Shown: positions 1 to 13,227, counted from the first letter of the stretch. The stretch is 64,000 nucleotides of DNA from Ancylostoma caninum (GCA_037903475.1 JBAJFG010000150.1:868001-932000); one strand, 5' to 3'. The notes: generated by a model not told the origin, from the letters alone. Numbers and translations: made by a program.

Positions 1-1320
1 GAAGGCGTTTGCCCCTATTACAATCTCCAAAAAAAAAGAGTTTCTAGTGATCATGCAGAGGATGTTTCAATGTAATAATTACATGACTCGGCTGCGAACA
101 AGGAGGTATCAAGAAGTTTCCGACCTATGTAGACCAGTTCCAAGAGGTCTACCACGATAAAATATTGTCCTGGTCGAGTGTAGGTTCATCAGCATTTTTT
201 GAATTATTGAAAGAGGTCTTTTTACCAAGTGGGGTATTGTAGCACTCAACGATTAGTGCTAGTGTGGGTCAGTGTAGCCTTCAGACTTCGGTTCGTTTTC
301 ATCCGTGAATCTCATTGCTCGAAGATGCAGCTTCAAATTTCCTCACAAAAAAAGCTGCATGAAACCAGTCCCGGACTATAGGGTATGTGATTCAATGATT
401 CGAAATCGCGTCATCGTCGTAAGGGTGCAATCGCACCTCTTTATCCGATGGGCGGGTGCGCTGTGTGAAAGCATGGTTAGGTTCGAAACAAGCGCCATCA
501 TTTCTGAAGGTGTCAACTTCAGGTTATGGAACTTATCACAGTGGCTCAGAAGACTTGAAGCTAAAGATCGCACAAAAAGTTTTGAAAAAATTGAAATAGA
601 GCGGGAGAAGGTCGGGAACTTTTTGATATCGCTGTAACTAAAATACGTAAAAGAGAACACAAACCTGTCGTTAACTTGTAACATGTCTTGTGCCAAACAC
701 ACTCATACAGTGATCGTGAAAACAAAATTTTACATCCTCATATATCACGCAGTTTGTACTGTTTGCATTGAACAGCGGTGCATCGAACACTGATATAGGA
801 GCGTAGGCGTACGGTATAGGAGCGGTGACACTGTATGGAGAATGCTACACGGCTTGAGACAGATTTTTCAGAATGACTCCCATTTATAGCAAAACATTGC
901 TTTTAGCTTGTTGAATATACCAGACTGATAATCCTAAGGCAAAACAGCAGTTTGGCGGGATCTACCACTGCCAGAAGGTTTGTGTGAATGTTAATCTTGG
1001 TACCTTCAATCGCAGAAAGAAGGCATATATTTGCACGATCTCGCAGGAGAGAGTAGCACCTGCTTTTCTCAGAACCTCACAGGAGCAGGAAACAGAACAG
1101 TTAGTACTTTGTTCGGTATAGATTTGTTTGAGTCAATTCATGATGTTCCAAACTCAGAGCCATAATTCAACATCAAGTTTAGATGTCTATTTTATCGACA
1201 ACCCACTTATATACAGCTCCAAATCCTCCTTCGCCTAGGAGTCTGACCACTACATAGCTTGCTTTGGATGAGTCGATCACGGTTCCCTGAAACAACTAGT
1301 ATCGCATCGTGACTGAGAAA
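1..1320. other. Unassigned stretch, no gene recognised
   Basis: I read both strands and saw no protein family, RNA gene or clear repeat structure. The two overlapping open frames of about 110 codons near 305-700 have no recognisable motif and lie in ordinary AT-rich sequence, so I treat them as chance. Confidence 0.5.
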
Positions 1321-2060
1321 TCCTCCTGCACAAAGACTGCTAAGGTTCCAGATTTTTTGATGTCAGACCACGAGAGTCTTGCGAAACCTTTGTGCAGTTC
1401 AGTGCATAAACAATGGTGGATGGAGAGATGGGCAGACGCCATACGAAAAACCAATTTATGGAGTGAGATGAGGCTAGATCCTCGCGGGACTCGCACTTTC
1501 GAAATCTTTGCACAGTGACTGATTCATATTCTCACAATCGGAATGACGAATACAGTGTCCAATGCACAGTGACTGATTCATATTCTCATAGTCGGAATAT
1601 GAATACAGTGTCCAATGAGTAAGGCGGGAGAGTTAGAGGGTGATTTCAGGGTTTCGCGGCGAGACCCGCGTCCTCCACTGGCGGTCTCGTAGCCACCGGG
1701 TCAGACAGTGCTAGCAAGATTCTCAGCACAATATACGGAGTAGGACACCCACTGCCCAACATGTCTTGCTCCTCGCTCAAGCCATAGGGCTGTGCTGCAG
1801 GTCCGCTTGGACGAGATCCAAGCTCGGCCTGGCTGAGACGTCCATAGACACAGTGCCGCGGTTGTGTCCCTCGCACCCTCGCACAAATCGCACTTTCTTG
1901 CCCTAGCATCCGTGCGAAAGTCCCTGAGCGATTCTGCAGCCATGCAATCGTTCCAGTTTGTGAGCTCACATGCACTGAGAAAATGCGCCATCATTGCTCA
2001 TTGTGACATTTCATTTCCTGTGACCAAGCATGTAAACAGTCAAACTTCCTCAAGTATATA

Positions 2061-2326
2061 CGTTGGACGTCAATGGCGTGGCCCATCAGCGGCCTCGAAG
2101 AGGACGCGGCGCAACCGCGCCGTGCGCGCTATAACCGATGTCTTCTGCTGCTGATATGTTATTTCTAGCAACGTTTCTACCCAATCTAAAGCTTTTCGAG
2201 CGAATCGGGAAGAAAAGTGACTAGGAATAGTATTCCGACGGCAAAGGAACCGGTCTTGGTGCGCGCGGCGCGGTTGCGCGGCGTTATTCTCTAGGCCGTG
2301 GACGAGCCACCGCCATTGACGTCCAC
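2061..2326. mobile_element. Foldback MITE with TA target duplication
   Basis: The arms at 2061-2140 and 2245-2326 are inverted copies of one another (outer sequence near GTGGACGTCAATGGC, inner GC-rich part with GCGCGGCG). The element is flanked by TA on both sides (2059-2060 and 2327-2328). It interrupts K1: the K1 sequence before and after it is continuous in K2 near 38245-38262. TA duplication suggests mobilisation by a Tc1/mariner-type transposase, which is inference. Confidence 0.65.
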
Positions 2327-2462
2327 TATAAGTAGTTAAAAATTCTGGATAACCCCTAACTTCCTTCCATTACTCTCGAGATTTACAAAGTGTCGGATGC
2401 ACCGATGAGCGACAGGTGTACCCTAGGCCAACACACCGACATACGACGGTTCTGCTGTAGCC

Positions 2463-2740
2463 TGAATGTGTGGGGAATGTCAGTATACGGTTATGCCGAC
2501 GAAATAGGTGTCCGCTGTAGCCCAATTATTAGGAAAGCTAGGATAAGTGTCCCCCATGGTACATGAGTCTGATATGGCCCAAAAGTGTGAGGAACGCCAG
2601 GATATAGGACGGCGGATGTAGGGGAGATTCGCTGTGGCCCAAGTGTGAGGAGTGCCAGGATAAGGGCCTCCAATGGCATATGGGCCTTCTGTGGCCTAAA
2701 ATTCAAAGGAGGTCAAGGGTGCTAGTTCGCGGATCCCCAC
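2463..2740 (+). repeat. K-type ~60-bp minisatellite, ~4 degenerate units
   Basis: Units contain a GGAACGCCAGGATA-like core followed by a gap and GCTGTGGCCCAAGTGTGAGG. They match the longer array in K2 (38300-39740) and, in reverse, those in K3 and K4. Confidence 0.7.
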
Positions 2741-2797
2741 CTCCGATAGTGAAGGAAAAGTTCCCCTGCTTTTTGTGGGGGGCCGGTGCACTTGCAA

Positions 2798-2962
2798 TCA
2801 AATCGAATAATTATTCTGTCATCCGGATAAGTCATTCGAATCGAATCATTCGAAAATTCGAATATTCGAACTTTTCATTCTTCGAATATATTTGATTATC
2901 CGAATATTCGAAGTCCCATTATTCGAATGTGTCACCCGAATATTCGATGTTCTAATCACATG
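2798..2962. repeat. Degenerate TATTCGAA repeat cluster
   Basis: The octamer-like motif TATTCGAA and variants recur many times in an AT-rich stretch. The same motif forms the cluster at 4683-4812, so this is a dispersed simple-repeat type rather than a one-off. Confidence 0.7.
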
Positions 2963-4682
2963 AAAGGTTTCACAGACGCTGGCCTAGTCTTGAACAGAAT
3001 GAAGGCGCCATGTATGAATATAGAGAGTGGTCGATTTTTTTTTGAATCTGGTAGCATGCAACGCCTTTTAGTCATCCACTATGCTCATCCAAAAGCGCTT
3101 TTTCCTATACAATTCTGTCATCATGAGATTCCCCAGAAATGTTGGTTCACTTAATTTCTTGCTTTGAACAAAAAGGCCAAGCTGAGAACAAAATGTTATT
3201 TTCTCTTTACATTCAGTAGGGACTAGAATGCATTGAATGCTGGGCGAACGCCCACGCTCGGTAGTATATAAACGTCGGAGAACATCTTCAACCGAGGTCT
3301 TGAAGTGCAGCTTTGACGATGTTGGCAGGGTAGACATTCTCAATCGTTATCAGGATTTTTAAACCGATGCGATAGGATTCTTCAGTGGATTTTCCAGGTG
3401 AATTACTCCATCTCAATACTGCATTTGAGAAGTGCGATGTCCACCTGGACCATGCAATTCTTCTCAAACAATTCTTACTCCTTTACCTAACAATTTTGTC
3501 GGATCGTGATGGTTGGCTTCTCTGGGACAAAATATTTCTCTTGTGAAATTATGAGACCGCTGATGACCGATCATTTCAATCACAATTCGCCTTCCGTACA
3601 TAGCGCAAGCATCTGAGGGGTTTTAGTAGTCTTTCGAGCTCCGACTGAACGCTAGTAGGGTCAGGCGTCAATAGTGCTGTTTCTCGGAGACGCAATACTC
3701 CACATCGTAGTCTTAAAACCTGGTCAAATTGTCGGCTTGGAAAGAATTCGCTATTCTTGTAGAGCAGGAATAGCGCTTTTGAATCATGTACGACTCATAG
3801 CTAAAAGGTGACGCATACAGTAGGCCGGGTTCTTCGCGGACACGGCAAGCCCGTGGCGGGGCTGCGTCGCAAGCGCTGGAATCGCCGCTGTAGTGGCAGA
3901 CCAGGGTTTTCCTGATATTTTCAAAATCACATTTGATGTTAAATATGTATGAAGAAAACTTTATAGTTTGCTGTCGCTGCGAGGATCCCTGTGCGAGCGT
4001 TTTTTTGCGCGCTTCCAGATTGTGCGAAAAAAGCACCACCATCGACGCTAACTGTAGACGGCGAAAACTGCAACTGAAAAAAAACGTACCCAATAGTCCG
4101 CTTTCGTTTTGTTGTTCACTATTTTTTTTCTATTTTTCAATATTCAATCAATTTTTGATTAGGTTGCGTGGTTTAGTTGAAATCACTTAAAATTTTGTTT
4201 CTTAAGCTCAGCACTCACCGAAGTTCTCATTTCTGAATGGAGTTCCTTAACATGTAACCGGCTGCTGGACAATCACAATAATATGTGAGTTGAACACAGA
4301 GAACAACCGCCAACCTGCGAAGATACTGCAGCGGACATATCTACCGACCTAGACAGAAGGGTGTCGCTGCTCCAGCTAAGGCAGTTGATCAGATGTGCGC
4401 ATATGCTTTAGCGCAGTGAGCGAAGTGGAATGCGCACCCTTTTCAGGGTCTCATGGTGGGACTAATCACAGAACAGTCGTCCGCGCCTTAGACGCTTAGG
4501 AAATATCGTCACCATTTTCTGCGTTTCCCGCTTCTTTGCACCACTTCATCATTATCGATGAGTTCCCCATCCTTGGAAACCCCGATATGCCGCAAAATCT
4601 CTAAAATAGAAATTTCCATGAGTGCTGCCTTTAAACTAATTCGCTAGGATTGCTCAAAGGTTTTTTGCTGGTTCTTTACGAC
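2963..4682. other. Unassigned stretch, no gene recognised
   Basis: No coding family, RNA or element ends seen. The longest open frame (3713-4093, minus) has no recognisable motif. Confidence 0.45.
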
Positions 4683-4812
4683 AATAAATTCGAATAGTTA
4701 TTTGAAAATTCGAATATTCGAAATTTCCGTTTTTCGAATATATTCGAAATTCGAATACTCAAAAAAGACAGTTTTCGAATATATTCGGTTAATCGAATAC
4801 TTGAAATTTTTC
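4683..4812. repeat. Second TATTCGAA repeat cluster
   Basis: Dense TTCGAATA/TATTCGAA units with single-base variants, same motif as 2798-2962. A short imperfect duplication built on CGGACCAGCAGCGCA follows at about 4974-5020. Confidence 0.7.
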
Positions 4813-5080
4813 CAGAAATGTGCAAGTATAGTGGCCGGGGAGATTGACAGCTCAAGGAGAGGTGTGCATACCGGGGAACACCACGCCACATCCCCATCCA
4901 CGATGAGAGAGGCTGGGGGAAGGGCATGCAGACGGTCCTGGCGGAACAGTCGCGCACGCTTCTTTATCGTAGCGGACCAGCAGCGCACTCCTTTTTATTT
5001 TTACGGACCAGCAGCGCAACCCTCTTATCTTAGAGGACTGGCCGAGCTACCCAGTGTGCGACCGCAGCAGCCATTATAGT

Positions 5081-6018
5081 AATCATCGTTCTCTCAAAGT
5101 CGGTGGTCATGTTTCATTTTTGCGTGTGAAATGCTGTAGACTGTGCTGTGTATAATTTTCTCACGGATTTCGGATCCGCTAGGCTTCCCAAGAGTTGTTC
5201 TCGTTCCAAAGCTTCGTAGATGAGGTTCTAGGTTTTTTACCTCGACGAAGAACTAGTTCATACTTAGTATTTTTTTTTTATTTTCCACCATCATCTCGTG
5301 TCTAATGTATGAACAGAATGCGTATCGCGATGTTAAAAACAGCACAATAACTACAGTTCATATTTGATGGGCTATCGACCACTTTTCGCACCCTGCTGAG
5401 TAATTTGAAAACTAGGAATCTGTTCAAAAAAAAAAAAGAAAGAGACTGTCCTCTGCAGCTCATGGCGACTGTATTGCCATACAAATTTAAAGGACCATTC
5501 CCCGGATGAAACCCTGTTTTTGACGCTCACTGTATTACGAGTACCCGGTAGAGAAAAATGCTATGTTTTACAGAGTACAACGGCCTACATGAGTGCATTG
5601 ACCAACAATGTAAGCGCACTCCTCTCTTATTTCCTTTTGCAGTTTGAAATTTGTGTTACATGCGTCCAGTTCTCTATGCATGATTGCCTTTTACAGCTAA
5701 AATTCAAAATATGAGGAAGAAAAGCCCTCATATTTTGAATTCAACAAAATTAACGTATTAGGGCTGCTCATTTGTATGGGAAAAAATAAAGTAAATCTAC
5801 GGGAATAAAATAAATCTGAATTATGGATGTGATGTGTATTATGTGGCTGACCGCGTAGAAATTTAGTGGAATGGGACGCAGCGAGCACTGGAGCTGTTTG
5901 GAGCATTCCAAAGATCGCTACCCTTCAGCTAATAGATAGCAAGTAGATGCGCGTCTGGTCCTCTCTCAGTCAGAAGCTGACCGCTCGCGCACCCAATTGT
6001 CGACCGATTTTCATCCCT
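5081..6018. other. Unassigned stretch with one short hairpin
   Basis: No gene recognised. A compact hairpin lies at about 5702-5745 (ATTCAAAATATGAGG with its reverse complement, about 8-base loop). Confidence 0.45.
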
Positions 6019-6143
6019 CAAGCCACATTTATAGTTAATCGGAGTCCGATCCGGTAGGATAACAAATGATACGCATCGATCCTCATTGCGTATCTTTTGT
6101 TATTCGACCGGATCGGACTCCGATGCACTATAAATGTAGCTTT
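6019..6143. repeat. Foldback element with ~50-bp arms
   Basis: Both arms contain ACATTTATAGT, ATCGGAGTCCGATCCGGT and a TTGTTAT-type inner part in inverted order, with a loop of roughly 10 bases near 6080. It lies just outside the 3' end of H4. No protein is encoded. Confidence 0.7.
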
Positions 6144-6789
6144 AGGCCTATATCTACACTTACGTTTGGCAGTCCGGCTGACGCCAGACTTCCAGACTTT
6201 CCCTAATGCTCGCTTCGCTCGCATGACTTAATCCCTTTTTTCATTCTAATAGACTCACAGTCATGCCACATTTGTGCTGTAATGCGTTCCACATCCTTTT
6301 CATCTCCCTCATGTAAAAAAGGACTTATCAAAAAGAATCGACTGCGTTTCTCAGAGCAATTCTGCTTTCGCTCAACTGGAATAGCTTTTTGTAAAGATAC
6401 ATGATGACCGGTTCAATCTGGAACGACTACAGGAAATGGTTTAAAATCCTTTGTCTGTTATAACTGGTCAAATGATAGGAGCCAGCTCGAACACATAAAA
6501 GGAGAGGGTGCGGTGTGTTCATAAACAAATGAGAGGAGAAAAACGCGGGAGAGCGTGTAAACTGGAGGGAATCACACGGATTGCACACTACTCACTTCTG
6601 AGATTTGACATTCAATGTTTTGAGAAAAAATGTGAAGCGCCAGCATACCGATCGAGCAAATATGTCCCCAACTCATGAAATTTTCGCAGCATTGAACAAT
6701 GGAACACTCCTCTCCGTCGGTAGTCACACTCCAGGCTCTTCCCGACTTTTGGACGACGGCGTACCCTTTGAAACCGTTGGAGCTGACTC

Positions 6790-7238
6790 CAGGCGTTCCC
6801 CCACTTCTGGGGGCCGGCGCATCCTTATCACCCCTTTGTAGCTGACTCAAGACGTTTTCCACTTCTGGGCGCCGGCGCACCCTTATCACACCGGTGGACC
6901 CGTCTCCCCCACTTCTGGGCGCCGGCGCACCCTTATCACCTCGTTGTAGCTGACTCCAGGCGTTTCCCCACTTCTGGGCGCCGGCGCATCCTTATCACCC
7001 CGTTGTAGCTGACTCCAGTCCAGGCGTTTTCCACTTCTGGGCGCCGGCGTACCCTTATCACACCGTAGGATCCAACTCCAGGCGTTTCCTCGCTTTTGGA
7101 CGCCGGCGCACTCTTCTCACAACGTGGGAACCAACTCCAGGCGTTTCCCCACTTTTGGACGCCGGCCCACCCTTATCACACCGTTGGACCCGACTGCAGG
7201 CATTTCCCCACTTTTGGACGCCGGCGCACCCTTATCAA
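6790..7238 (-). repeat. 59-bp minisatellite of H4, first block
   Basis: Repeats of a ~59-bp unit containing CTTTTGGACGCCGGCGCAC and CTTATCAC, reverse-oriented relative to the H2 array. Units near 6790-7080 are more diverged (CACTTCTGGGCGCCGGCG variants). The block is cut at 7238 by the hAT-like element and resumes at 9521 in register. Confidence 0.85.
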
Positions 7239-7772
7239 CAGGGATGAGCGGATACGAGATTTTCCACGACCCGGATAACGGTGCGGATAACGGATAGGCC
7301 AAAAATAACCGGATAACGGATAGCGGATACCGGATAACGGATAAGTGTTAAGATACTACAAAGCACCACCTTCTACTAATACCAAGAATATTAAGATATT
7401 ATTAATACCAATATCTACTAATATCTTATATGTCGTGACCAGGGCGTCTTCAATATAAAGATCCCTACAACGAACTCTGGTCCTTCCACGGTTTCGGGTG
7501 AACATCATCACAAGGGAAAAGGGGGCGTTACCAAGCCACCGTGATTGGCACATTGATCGAATACACCAATCACAGTCGCTTTTTAACGCCCCATTTCCCC
7601 TTACGATGATGCAGACCCCACGGTTTCTTCTTTAGACTTCTTTAGACCCATTAAAGACAACAGGACAAAGATGGTTTTTTTGGCGGGGGGGGGGGGAGGG
7701 CATCACATAGGCGGATCCTTTGCTCCATATATCTTTTGCGGAGTCACTCCTGAACACTATGTGTAAATATTA

Positions 7773-9021
7773 GGGTGGTCAGAAAGTCTTGAGCTGATTT
7801 TTTAAAGAGTTTCAGAACTTTCGATTCTTGACCGGTACCACGACCTACCATGTGATATCATCCTCTATCAGTATCACTCTCGAAACCGATAGGTATATAT
7901 ACCCAGGTTGCCTTTCTTAACTTCAATACGATGTCAATTCCACAAGTGCACATTCGAGCGATTATCTTCTATGAATGGCGCCGCGGCACTGGAGCGACGG
8001 AAACCGTTCGCAACATCAACAACGCACTAGGAGAAGACACTACTTCCATCAGCACTGTCAAACGCTGTTTCGCTCGCTTTGAAGGAGGAGATACGGACTT
8101 CGAAGAAAAGCCTCGGTCGGGACGCCCCCTCAAGGTGGAAGACTCTGTCATTCTCGGCGCCGTCAAAGAGGACCCGGAAGTTAACACCCGCAGTCTTGCG
8201 ACGAGACTCAGATGTAGCCATCAAACAGTCCTCAGTCGCCTTCAGGTCCTCGGCTACAGAAAAGTGCTAACTCGATGGATCCCTCATGTCTTGACCGATA
8301 GTACGCGCTTCACCCGGATATCCATTTGTCAGTCTCTCCTTCTCCGCCCTCAACGAAAGGAGTTTCTGAGGGATCTGATTACCGGAGACGAGAGTTGGGT
8401 CCTCTACGATTCCAATACGCGTCGTGCCTTGTGGCTCCCTCAAGGAGAAGACCCTCCAACAAAAGCCAAATCGGACCTTCACCCCAAGAAGTGTCTCCTT
8501 TGCTGCTTTTGGGATTCGTGAGGAATGCTGTATCACGAGCTGCTCCCGCAAGGACACACCGTCACCGGTAGCGTTTACGCCAATCAGCTCCAGAAATTAG
8601 GGGACGCTGTTCGAGAAAGACGGCCGAGACGAGCTTTTGTCCACCTGCTCCACGATAACGCTAAGCCCCATGTAGCTAAAGAGACACGTGAAAAGTTGGA
8701 GGAGCTGGGCTGAGACACGGTTCCCCATCCACCCTATTCCCCTGATATTGCCCCCTCTGATTATCATTTGTTTCGCCCCTCAAGGCATTCCTGGCTAAGA
8801 AAAAATTCGCCAAACTTGAAGATGTTGGAAGGGCGGTCAGCGACTTCTTTGACTCCGAGTCTCCCCAGTTCTGGGAAAAGGGGATCGCTGATCTGCCCAT
8901 TAGGTGGGACATTGTAGTGGCTAATGATGGTGATTATATTGTTGACTAAAATTCATTGTGTGCTGAACAATAAAATAAAGAAAGAAAAGGTGTCAAACGG
9001 CTCAAGACTTTCTGACCACCC
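7773..9021 (+). mobile_element. mariner element, 1249 bp, hookworm type
   Basis: Both ends carry the inverted terminal repeat GGGTGGTCAGAAAGTCTTGA (about 22 bp in total) and both are flanked by TA (7771-7772 and 9022-9023), the mariner target. The length is typical for the superfamily. A TATA-like sequence lies at about 7892 and an AATAAA at about 8969, bracketing the transposase frame. It resembles the bandit mariner described from Ancylostoma caninum, judged from memory of the family and not from a search. Confidence 0.93.
7931..8949 (+). pseudogene. mariner transposase, inactivated
   Basis: This encodes a cut-and-paste transposase of the mariner (IS630-Tc1-mariner) family that would bind the terminal repeats and insert at TA. 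The first 196 codons are open and hold the paired helix-turn-helix DNA-binding region (residues about 5-110), the linker motif WIPHVL (residues 116-121; family WVPHEL) and the first catalytic Asp in TGDESW (residue 153). The second Asp is in HDNAKPH (about 8655) and the third in the SPDIAPSDYHLF region (about 8755), with the DD34D spacing of mariners. The frame is broken by TGA at 8519-8521 and 8711-8713 and by a one-base deletion near 8773; the last part ends at TAA 8947-8949. It is a recently dead copy: most codons are still readable. The start is the ATG at 7931, the first after the TATA-like sequence. Confidence 0.93.
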
Positions 9022-9520
9022 TAATAGATCCGAAAAGGGTACAGTAGGGTTAAATGAATAGTCGAATTGAACTTCGCGAGCAAGAGGGCATTACTCATCT
9101 GTAAGTTGTGAGGTCATCAACTTCAACTTTGTCAGAGGTCACAACATTAGTCAGCGTTGTTGATAATCTTACAGACAAACAATGGTTTCGAGGTTATCGC
9201 CTCGATTGTCGGAAAACCCAGTAAACCTGAGCAAGAGCCTTTCTAGACGAGTACAAGTCTGTATTACCATCTCCTACATCGCTTCCAGACTCAAAATCAC
9301 ATGCGAGCAAAAATGCGCTAGATCATGTGATACGACGGATTTTCTTGAAATGGAAGCTCTCCTCTGTTGGGAACGTGCGGAATGAATCTACTATTGTTGG
9401 CTTTATCCGCACCGTTATCCGGCATCAAAGGCCCGGATAATGGTGCGGATAACGGACAGGCCAAAACCTACGGATAACGGTAAAACGGATAACTGGATAC
9501 GGACAATCCGCTCATCCCTG

Positions 9521-9740
9521 CTTATCACACCGTTGGACCCGACTTCAGGAGTTTCCCCACTTTTGGACGCCGGCGTACCCTTATCACATCGTCGGATCCA
9601 ACTCCAGGCGTTTCCTCGCTTTTGGACGCCGGCGCACTCTTATCACACCGTAGGACCCAACTCCAGGCGTTTCCCATTTTCTAAACGCCGGCGCACCCCT
9701 ATCACAGCGCTGCACCCATTTCTCTCACCATGGGCGCCGG
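9521..9740 (-). repeat. 59-bp minisatellite of H4, second block
   Basis: Continuation of the 6790-7238 array on the other side of the hAT-like insertion, four units with the GGACGCCGGCGCAC core. Confidence 0.85.
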
Positions 9741-10026
9741 CGCATCACGTCATCTCTCGTCCGCCTGGTTCCTCCTCTTCGTTATTAAACTGACCTGCCC
9801 GTCTCTTTCCTTTTATATGTACGGTCATGTAATCGTAGGCCTATCTCACTCATTCCGACCATGTTTAAAACAATCGTCGGCCATTGACATGTCTGAACAT
9901 GACGAACCTAGCCCAAAACACCTTTAAATCAAGGTAAAAAACAAAATTTGCAACTTTTTTGTGCACAACTTGATGCGCTGAACACGATGGTGTTGGTAGT
10001 TTTTAGCGACAGTGGTTGGTTCTCTT

Positions 10027-10677
<651 letters not shown>

Positions 10678-10702
10678 AGCTGCCATTTAAGAAGAAGTAA
10701 GA

Positions 10703-12031
10703 TACCTATGGACTCACCATGGAAAGCCACTCCAAACTCGGTGCGACAATGCACCTTATATGACTCTAATAGCTGCAACCGACACAATGCGAATAGTTCC
10801 AGAAGCACTGGTCTCATTGCGGTAAAAAATCTGACATTCCATACTTGACGATCTAGTAGGTTGGCATGACGCATTCGTGCAGATAAAATAACGTTTGATG
10901 TGAATGTGGGTAAACCAAATTTGATGAGAATGTGGGTAAACCTTCCCATTTTTTAAATAGTATCCTCTTAAAGGCAAGGTCCGGTCAAAATCTTGCTCAC
11001 TCAGGTTTTTTGCTTTCTGGAGTCCAAACCATATGTATCTCAAGTTTGAGACCTCGAAATAAGCTCTATCGCTAGATATGGGACAAAATGTCCTACTGTA
11101 GCCGTAGGAAAACGCGCTCCAACCGACAAAGGCTAGGCGAGTGCAGACTATACAACGATGGATGCTCAGATACATACAGCCTAATAAACACTTCGTGAAA
11201 CCTTCCCCACCTCACCAAACGGACCACCGATCCTTTGAATATAAATTTTTTCCTACGACGCCACAATAGACAGCATGTAGCGCGCGCCGTATAACGTCAT
11301 TTGAAAGCACGGACGCCGCAAACCCACAAACGTCGTACCGAAATTGATCAATGGAAAGCGTTCGTTGTGGGACTTTTCCAGGGATTTTTCTATAGTTTTC
11401 GTCCAAGGCGTCGCCGTGGGCTACGAATCCAAAAGAAATTCGGGATATGGAATTTTGCCAGGGCCTTGCCTGTAAGTTTGTTTTGAAACTGCAGTATTTA
11501 AGAGATTTCTTATTCTTTCTCCTTAACCGAATTCGCATCTCTTCGAGTTGTGGATGCTTCACCAAAATTTCAAAAAAAGTAATGGAATAAGTATGCTTAA
11601 TGGATTAAATAGAGAACTAGACCCAGTTTGGAACACTTAAACAGTTTTCAAAACCAATTAACAGCCATACAGTCAACGTAGAAACCTTTTGCCACTGCTT
11701 CCTACAGCAAGCTACAGGAAGAAAATGTGAATGAAACCCAAATATCAAAATTTTAGGGGTCGCTACCAAAAGTTTTTGCACAATTACAAATTGCGAGCAA
11801 GCTATTCCACGCAAATTGATGAATAAGTCAGAACTAAGAACAGGTAACATTTTGTTCTCGTCATTTCCATTCACTTCATTCACTTTCGAGGGCTGTGTTG
11901 CTATGGAGCATGAAAGGAGCCTTAGACTTATGCCACACTATACAGCGACGCTGTCGCTGGTATCATTCACCACCAAAAGTTTCCGCACAACTGCTCCTGT
12001 GCCGGCACGCTCTTCCAGGCAAATTGTATGA
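10703..12031. other. No gene recognised; includes dispersed repeat S, copy 1 (about 11490-11757)
   Basis: The stretch 11490-11757 aligns with 20290-20560 in the same orientation. Shared parts include AACCGA(A/C)TTCGCAT, TTTTCAAAACCAAT and AAATGTGAATGAA. This shows a dispersed repeat, class unknown. A GAATGTGGGTAAACC motif is duplicated near 10898-10945. Nothing else was recognised. Confidence 0.5.
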
Positions 12032-12134
12032 TCATGATTTATAATAACGGGCTTAGTCTGTCTGTCACGTGTGTGTGCCTGTGTGTGTGAAACGAAATTG
12101 TGACTGTGGCTTAGAGTGAGGAAAATTTTCTACA

Positions 12135-12470
12135 CCGGGTCCACTGTTGCTGTAGGAGTGCACCGGCGTCCAAATGTGGGGGAACGTCTGGAGTCGGGTC
12201 CAACGGTGTGATAAGGTTGCGCCTGCGTTCAAAGGTGGGGGAACGCCTGGAGTCGGGTCCAACGGTGTGATAAGGGTGCGCCGGGGTCCGAAGTGGGGGA
12301 ACGCCTGGAGTCGGGTCCCACGTTGTGATAAGGGTGCGCCGGCATCCAAAAGTGGGGAACGCCTGGAGTCGGGTCCAACGGTGTGATAAGGGTGCGCCGG
12401 CGTCCAAAAGTGGGGGAACGTCTAGAGTCGGGTCCAATGGTGCGATAAGGGTGCACCGGCTTCCACAAGT
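12135..12470 (+). repeat. 59-bp minisatellite of H1, ~5-6 units
   Basis: Units read GGGAACGCCTGGAGTCGGGT and then a TGATAAGGGTGCGCCGGC part. Same unit as H2 with scattered substitutions. Confidence 0.85.
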
Positions 12471-12885
12471 AATAGGAATTCGCTAGGCGGGTCTATTTCT
12501 GCATGACGCTTACCCTGTTTCGGCGGACCCTCCTGCCTTAATCACCTAGATGTACATTGTTCCCTTTCGTATCCGTGTTCTCTTCCCATTCCGTTTGAAC
12601 CACTCCCTCCTTTCCGTATATATACCCCGGTGGACCCTTATCACTTGAATTACCACAACAACCAGTTAAGCCTAAATCATTTCAAGATAACATTTGCACT
12701 GAATTGGTTACATTCAGTTCTTCATGGCCACTAACTTCGTTCATATGGGGGAAAGCTACCCTCTACGGGATCAAGGGTTTCTGAGGGGAGCGATAGAACT
12801 GCGTGGAAGGATGCAGATTTTATCAATCCATTCAAACATTTGTGTTTGGTTTCAACGTACAGTATGAGAGCGAAGCGAGCATCAA

Positions 12886-12927
12886 CAAAAGTCTGGAAGT
12901 CCGCCGTTAGCCGGACGGCCAGACTGG
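12886..12927 (+). other. Terminal hairpin of H1 (Helitron 3' end)
   Basis: The inner stem is GTCCGCC...CCGGAC (imperfect here, GTCCGGC...GCCGGAC in H2 and H5) with a four-base GTTA/GTCA loop. The outer stem is AGTCTGG/CCAGACT, ending in CTGG before T. The same hairpin occurs at 36957-36996, 42581-42620, 40018-40051 and, damaged, 6163-6215. Confidence 0.75.
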
Positions 12928-13227
12928 TAAGATATAAGAACGTATAACGTTTTGTTTCCATTAATTCTATCCATTCGCGGCGACAATTTAGCTGTGACGT
13001 ATGCCATGGCCTGTCAGATTTTAAAAAACGGCTGGTCCCCTAAAAGTGCTTGAGGAAGTATCGGACGCGTGTTAAGGGGGCTTCAGATGCATTCATCCAT
13101 TTGCAAAGGATTTTCCATAAAGACGCAATGCTGCATTTGCGTCCTCAAAGGAAGGAATGTGCGGCTGCCGCGAGGCCGCAGAGGCGTGCGTCTAAACTGT
13201 GTCGCCCTATCCCCCATCACATGGATG

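Larger units (their letters stand above)
1321..2750 (+). mobile_element. Helitron-like element K1, 3'-truncated copy
   Basis: The copy starts A|TCCTCCTGCACAAAGACTG, matching the start of K2 at 37065. The next ~200 bases align well with K2 (for example the stretch around 1384-1500 with 37125-37260). Further on, 1690-2030 aligns with 37910-38250, and the ~60-bp repeats at 2463-2740 match the K2 array. The 3' hairpin end seen in K2, K3 and K4 is absent, so the copy is truncated. No conserved reading frame is shared between copies, so it is probably non-autonomous. It was interrupted by a foldback element at 2061-2326. Exact 3' boundary is uncertain. Confidence 0.6.
7239..9520. mobile_element. 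hAT-like non-autonomous element carrying a mariner
   Basis: The ends are inverted copies starting CAGGGATGAGCGGAT, each followed by many short CGGATAACGG-type subterminal repeats (7250-7350 and 9400-9512). The flanks CTTATCAA (7231-7238) and CTTATCAC (9521-9528) form an 8-bp target duplication with one mismatch, and joining the flanks restores the minisatellite register. CAGGG-type ends plus 8-bp duplications are characteristic of hAT transposons. No hAT transposase is visible between the ends; instead the interior holds a mariner at 7773-9021. Confidence 0.8.
12032..12927 (+). mobile_element. Helitron-like element H1, 896 bp
   Basis: It starts A|TCATGAYTTATAATAACG (shared with H3 at 46545 and with 45976 on the minus strand), followed by a GT-rich stretch, the 59-bp repeats (about 12135-12470), a ~400-base conserved tail and a terminal hairpin. 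It ends CCAGACTGG|T at 12927. TC start, CTRR end, a hairpin stem (GTCCGGC/GCCGGAC-type, one mismatch here) placed 11 bases before the end, and A...T flanks without duplication are the Helitron hallmarks. No open frame is shared with the other copies, so it is non-autonomous. Confidence 0.75.
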